This document shows, piece after piece, positions 60,246 to 64,000 of a DNA stretch of 64,000 bases. A program made the position numbers and the translations under genes. The stretch is taken from the NCBI GenBank assembly GCA_022402465.1, contig JAKRSH010000028.1, forward strand, positions 62,001 to 126,000, given 5' to 3'. Every line of letters starts with the position of its first letter. Position 1 is the stretch's first letter. Below the pieces are notes generated by a model that worked only from the letters and a program-made list of their open reading frames with translations, was not told the DNA's origin and ran no database searches. Origin of the DNA: Leptospiraceae bacterium. Lineage in GTDB: Bacteria > Spirochaetota > Leptospiria > Leptospirales > Leptospiraceae.

Positions 60246-62554
60246 TTTTGTATTTCCACCTCAAAAGAGGAGCCCTTGCCCTCTTCACTTTGAAATTTTA
60301 ATTCTGCCCCCATTTTTTCAACCAAAGATTTTACTATAGAAAGTCCAAGCCCTGTTCCACCAATCTTGCGATTGGATTCCGAAGGAATACGGAAGAATCT
60401 ATCGAAAACAGAACTCTTGAATTTGTCTGGAATTCCATATCCAGAGTCCGTAACAGTAAAACGTATCCATTTGCTATCAGACTTTAATGAGAGTTTCACG
60501 AATCCATGTTCTGTATATTTAATTGCATTTATATACAAATTGGAAACGATTTGAGAAAATTCAAACCGAATTCCTTTGATCAAATGACCTCTTTCTAAAT
60601 CTGCTGTAATTGAAATATCTTTTTCATTGGATAGGTGTGAATTCATATGCATCACATCTTCAATTACTATCGCTGGATCAAATTCTTCCATAGATTCTGC
60701 TTCTGATTCATCTTGGTTTCTTTCGATTTTAAGAAGATTCTCAATCAAAAAGCTCAATCGCTTAATATTCTTATCAATGATACTAAGCATTTCTGAATTT
60801 TCTGGTTTGGAACGAATCAAAGAATCATTGGAAAGCAATTCAAAGTACCCACGGATATTAGTCATGGGTGATCTTAGTTCATGACTAATGTTGGAGATAA
60901 ATTCATGCTTTGCTCGTTCCGATTCAATTCTTTCTCTATTGTCTTTAATGATAATTTGGTATCTCTTCTTCGGACTGACTAACATAGAGTTAATGGAAAT
61001 GTCCACTCCAAGTCGATTCCCATCTCGTAGAATGATCTCACCATCAGGAATATGAAGCATAGAATCTGATCTCTCATTCTTAAAATAAAGGCTTGTACTT
61101 AGTTTCTGTCCACCAACCAAATCATCAATTTTCATTCTTGAAAGATCCATTCTGGAATAACCACTCATCAAACGAAATTGTAGATTGGATTCAAGCAGTG
61201 CTCCAGAATCTGCATCAACAATGATGAGAGCTTCTCGTGAAAATTCGAAAAGGTATCTATATCTTTCTTCGGAATACTGCAAGTTTACAGAACTTCTATC
61301 AAGCTTGATTTCTAGAATGGAGTTAAAATTTTCTAGTTCAATGATTCTCTCATTCAGTTTAAAAATTTCAGCATTCCAATAATCTAACATATTGTTTATA
61401 TGAATTTTTACTCTATTATCTATGCGTAAGGTCTCATCAACATTTAGACGTGAATGAATATTCCCTTCTAGAATATCAAGGGAAATAGAAATAGCATCTG
61501 TTATCAAATGTCTTGTGTAATTTTGCTTTCGATAGTTTACGAGAGTTGGTGAGTATTGGTATTCGGCTCCTGGATTCTTAAAGTTAAAAGTCCTAACAGG
61601 AGAAGCCTCGGTATTATCTATGGCTTGCCAGATTTCATCAAATTGAAGAATGCCATTGATTTCTTCTAAGGAGATTTGTTTCTTTATAGTTCTAAAAAAG
61701 AAATCTTGAATTAAACTGTGGATATTTGATGCATTTCCTTTAACGGAGAATATGCGAGACTTGTCAAGTTTGTTCGCAAGAAGGATTTGCTTGAATTCAC
61801 CAATGCGATAGCTAGGGTAGAAATGATTGAGATTAAAGTCGGTACTGAGTTCATCTATTTCATTCTTTGAAATTTCATTCAGGTATTTTATTGCTTTGCG
61901 AATTGCTCTAAGGATTTTATCAGATTCACTTGGGAATTTACTTACAAATTGTCCACCGAAAACGAATAGAGTATTTGCAAAGGATTCAGGAATGGAATTA
62001 TTATCGTATGAATTTGGTTTATTTTCTACATCTTCAAAATTTTGAAATTTGTTTAAGAAGGGATAAAAGTTAGAATCCCCACTCATTCCCAGAGTTGTAG
62101 CCTTTCGCAATTGATTTTCCATAAGATAGTATGGCAACTCTACAAAACGCAGTTTGGGCATTTTGCCTGGGAAGAAGTTCTCTACAAATTTCTCTGTGAA
62201 AAATCTTTCTATAGAAAGTTCACTTGGTACGGGTATAGTAAAAGTTTTGTTTACTAGAACATCACTCGGCTCAAAGAAATTTCGGGAGTAGAAACTAAGC
62301 TTAGAATGGGAAAGATATAAGCCTTTGTAGAGTCTCTTGACTTTCGATTTTTTGAGAAAGCAATCATGGACATAAAGCAAGGTAGGAAGTTCCCCCGCAT
62401 CAATTCTGCCCGATTCCAAGAGAGAAAAGATACCTTTGTAATCTATGCAGGATCTGAGATCAATATCCAATCCCAGTTCCTCAAAGAAACCCTTTTTCTC
62501 AGCAATGGCTATAGGCAAGGAGCTGATTCTGTCGGTTATCATGATCTTAATCAT
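60242..62554 (-). CDS. Histidine kinase with N-terminal substrate-binding-protein-like (NMT1/SsuA-like) domain and PAS
   Basis: IMITDRISSLPIAIAEKKGFFEELGLDIDL; H-box HEFISNISHELRSPMTNIRGYFELL; G-box GGTGLGLSIVKSLVEKMG. Start set at MIKIMI. Confidence 0.88.
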   Translation of the reverse strand: MIKIMITDRISSLPIAIAEKKGFFEELGLDIDLRSCIDYKGIFSLLESGRIDAGELPTLLYVHDCFLKKSKVKRLYKGLYLSHSKLSFYSRNFFEPSDVLVNKTFTIPVPSELSIERFFTEKFVENFFPGKMPKLRFVELPYYLMENQLRKATTLGMSGDSNFYPFLNKFQNFEDVENKPNSYDNNSIPESFANTLFVFGGQFVSKFPSESDKILRAIRKAIKYLNEISKNEIDELSTDFNLNHFYPSYRIGEFKQILLANKLDKSRIFSVKGNASNIHSLIQDFFFRTIKKQISLEEINGILQFDEIWQAIDNTEASPVRTFNFKNPGAEYQYSPTLVNYRKQNYTRHLITDAISISLDILEGNIHSRLNVDETLRIDNRVKIHINNMLDYWNAEIFKLNERIIELENFNSILEIKLDRSSVNLQYSEERYRYLFEFSREALIIVDADSGALLESNLQFRLMSGYSRMDLSRMKIDDLVGGQKLSTSLYFKNERSDSMLHIPDGEIILRDGNRLGVDISINSMLVSPKKRYQIIIKDNRERIESERAKHEFISNISHELRSPMTNIRGYFELLSNDSLIRSKPENSEMLSIIDKNIKRLSFLIENLLKIERNQDESEAESMEEFDPAIVIEDVMHMNSHLSNEKDISITADLERGHLIKGIRFEFSQIVSNLYINAIKYTEHGFVKLSLKSDSKWIRFTVTDSGYGIPDKFKSSVFDRFFRIPSESNRKIGGTGLGLSIVKSLVEKMGAELKFQSEEGKGSSFEVEIQK

Positions 62555-62622
62555 TCTTCCAATTTGCCCTCGCCTAAAAAAAATACGATAGTTTTTCTGG
62601 TTTTTTGTCGAAGAGACATAAT

Positions 62623-63240
62623 ATGAACATAACAGATATTCCTTCTTTGCAACAGGTTTTTCGAAGAATGGGCGAAATTGAAAAAATTCTCGGATCGAAA
62701 TCACCAGAGAATCTGGGAAATGTTGTTAGTCCAGGCAATCTAAATAGTTCTGTAAATACGCCAAGCTTCGAAGAAATGATGGAAGAGGCAGCGAGTCAAG
62801 GCTTGGATTTAGAGAATCCAAGAGGGACTCAAAATTTTTCAGGAAGTACAATCTCAAATCCTAGAATGACTGAGGCTCTAGAGCAAAAGATTGCCTTGGA
62901 ATCTAAGAAGAATGGAATCGATCCTAATCTAGTTAAAGCAGTCATCCAAACCGAATCCAATTTTAAAGCGAATGCGATTTCTCCTAAGGGCGCTATGGGG
63001 CTTATGCAATTGATGCCACCAACTGCTAAGATGTTAGGTGTTGAAGATGCGCTCGATCCTATGGAAAATATTGAAGGTGGAACGAAATTTCTCGGAGATA
63101 TGATGAGTGAATTTCAAGATCGCAAGCTTGCCTTAGCTGCTTACAATGCTGGTCCAGCTGCAGTGAAAAAATACAAGGGAATCCCGCCTTATGCAGAAAC
63201 ACAAAATTATGTTAGTAAAATAGAAAAGCTTTTAAAGTAA
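62623..63240 (+). CDS. Lytic transglycosylase (SLT domain)
   Basis: VIQTESNFKANAISPKGAMGLMQLMPPTAKMLGV...LALAAYNAGPAAVKKYKGIPPYAETQNYV. Confidence 0.93.
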   Translation: MNITDIPSLQQVFRRMGEIEKILGSKSPENLGNVVSPGNLNSSVNTPSFEEMMEEAASQGLDLENPRGTQNFSGSTISNPRMTEALEQKIALESKKNGIDPNLVKAVIQTESNFKANAISPKGAMGLMQLMPPTAKMLGVEDALDPMENIEGGTKFLGDMMSEFQDRKLALAAYNAGPAAVKKYKGIPPYAETQNYVSKIEKLLK

Positions 63241-63247
63241 AAATATT

Positions 63248-63937
63248 TTACCTTTGAAGATTGCTATAGCCTAAGAAGGATTGTTGCCAAATTATATAAT
63301 CTTGGTACAAATAAAGTGTGGAAAAATGCCCAAGGTTCTCTTCCAATTTAGTTTTGTAAGAAGTAGAAGTTTTGTCAGAAACTATTTTATCTTGCAAGCT
63401 TTTGTTTAATAAAATAGACCTATCTCCCAACTGAATCAATTCACTACGTCGGTCTTTCTTGCGGGCTGGAAATCTTTTGGCTATATCAACTATATCAGCC
63501 TGCCAAATATCATCTAAATATAAATAGCTATTTGCTTCTCTTGTAAGAACCTCATAAAATTTATGCTTTAGCTTGGTCGCAAAATATATGTAATGCGCTG
63601 TAATAGGGTCAGAATAGATGGAATTCGTCCCTGCAAGTAAAGATTGGCTTCGAATAAAATCCTCTTTCTTGGATTCAAGTAAGTCATCTATAGTCTCATC
63701 GTATTTGCTGTAATTGAAATATACTGCTACAAGTATGCCAGCTACTAGAATCCCAGTAAAGGTTCTTGTGTTTAATTCCTTCTCTGTTCCCAAAAGAATA
63801 TTTCCTATAAGTAAGGTAAGAAAGGCAGGAGCAAGATAAAGCGAAATAGAGACAGAATGGGACAGAAGTTCGAAAAAGCTTGAGGTTCCAAAAAAATCTA
63901 ATATGGAAAAAACCACCAGAAGAACAAACAAGCTCAA
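63248..63937 (-). CDS. Hypothetical membrane protein
   Basis: Three hydrophobic N-terminal helices and a soluble C-terminal domain. Confidence 0.6.
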   Translation of the reverse strand: MSLFVLLVVFSILDFFGTSSFFELLSHSVSISLYLAPAFLTLLIGNILLGTEKELNTRTFTGILVAGILVAVYFNYSKYDETIDDLLESKKEDFIRSQSLLAGTNSIYSDPITAHYIYFATKLKHKFYEVLTREANSYLYLDDIWQADIVDIAKRFPARKKDRRSELIQLGDRSILLNKSLQDKIVSDKTSTSYKTKLEENLGHFSTLYLYQDYIIWQQSFLGYSNLQR

Positions 63938-64000
63938 TAAATAAGTAACCAGAATGATAAATGGAATATTCTTCCTTTTGTAAAAAACAGTAGTCCTTGC

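Noticed and set aside
62555-62704. N-terminal extension of the histidine kinase ORF
   Set aside because: Overlaps the divergent transglycosylase gene; the SBP-like domain starts naturally at MIKIMITDR.
1-64000. Transposons, integrases, restriction or anti-phage loci, tRNA or rRNA genes
   Set aside because: None recognised on reading the ORF translations and intergenic gaps; absence not proven without a search.

Overview
The window looks like spirochaete (Leptospira-type) DNA: AT-rich, densely coding, about 45 confident CDSs, with no rRNA, tRNA, CRISPR array or insertion sequence that I could recognise. I infer that it spans the replication and partition region of a secondary replicon (chromosome II-like). 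It carries parA-parB and a winged-helix Rep-like gene at about 50.0-52.9 kb, and asd lies nearby (asd is known to be on the small chromosome of Leptospira). Coding strand switches sharply at about 49.9 kb: every accepted CDS from 29.6 to 49.8 kb is on the minus strand, followed by a plus-strand run. Two near-identical palindromes (TGTCGGATATCCGACA) sit exactly in the switch point and are parS/operator candidates. The parB-rep gap has a predicted three-way-junction RNA and repeated GACATAAT boxes. Other notable items: an ArsR-methyltransferase/ahcY (SahR-like) unit with an operator-like palindrome; a TPP riboswitch overlapping the thiM SD; a 22-bp palindromic operator in front of an RND pump gene; an exbB-exbD-tonB cluster followed by a papain-fold protein that lost its catalytic Cys and His; a pore-less voltage-sensor-like protein in an ECF sigma/FecR locus with a secreted VNSFPD-repeat protein; a cytosolic histidine kinase fused to a substrate-binding-protein-like domain; and a discoidin plus tail-fibre-like repeat protein next to rep. 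All family calls come from reading the translated sequence; no database search was run.
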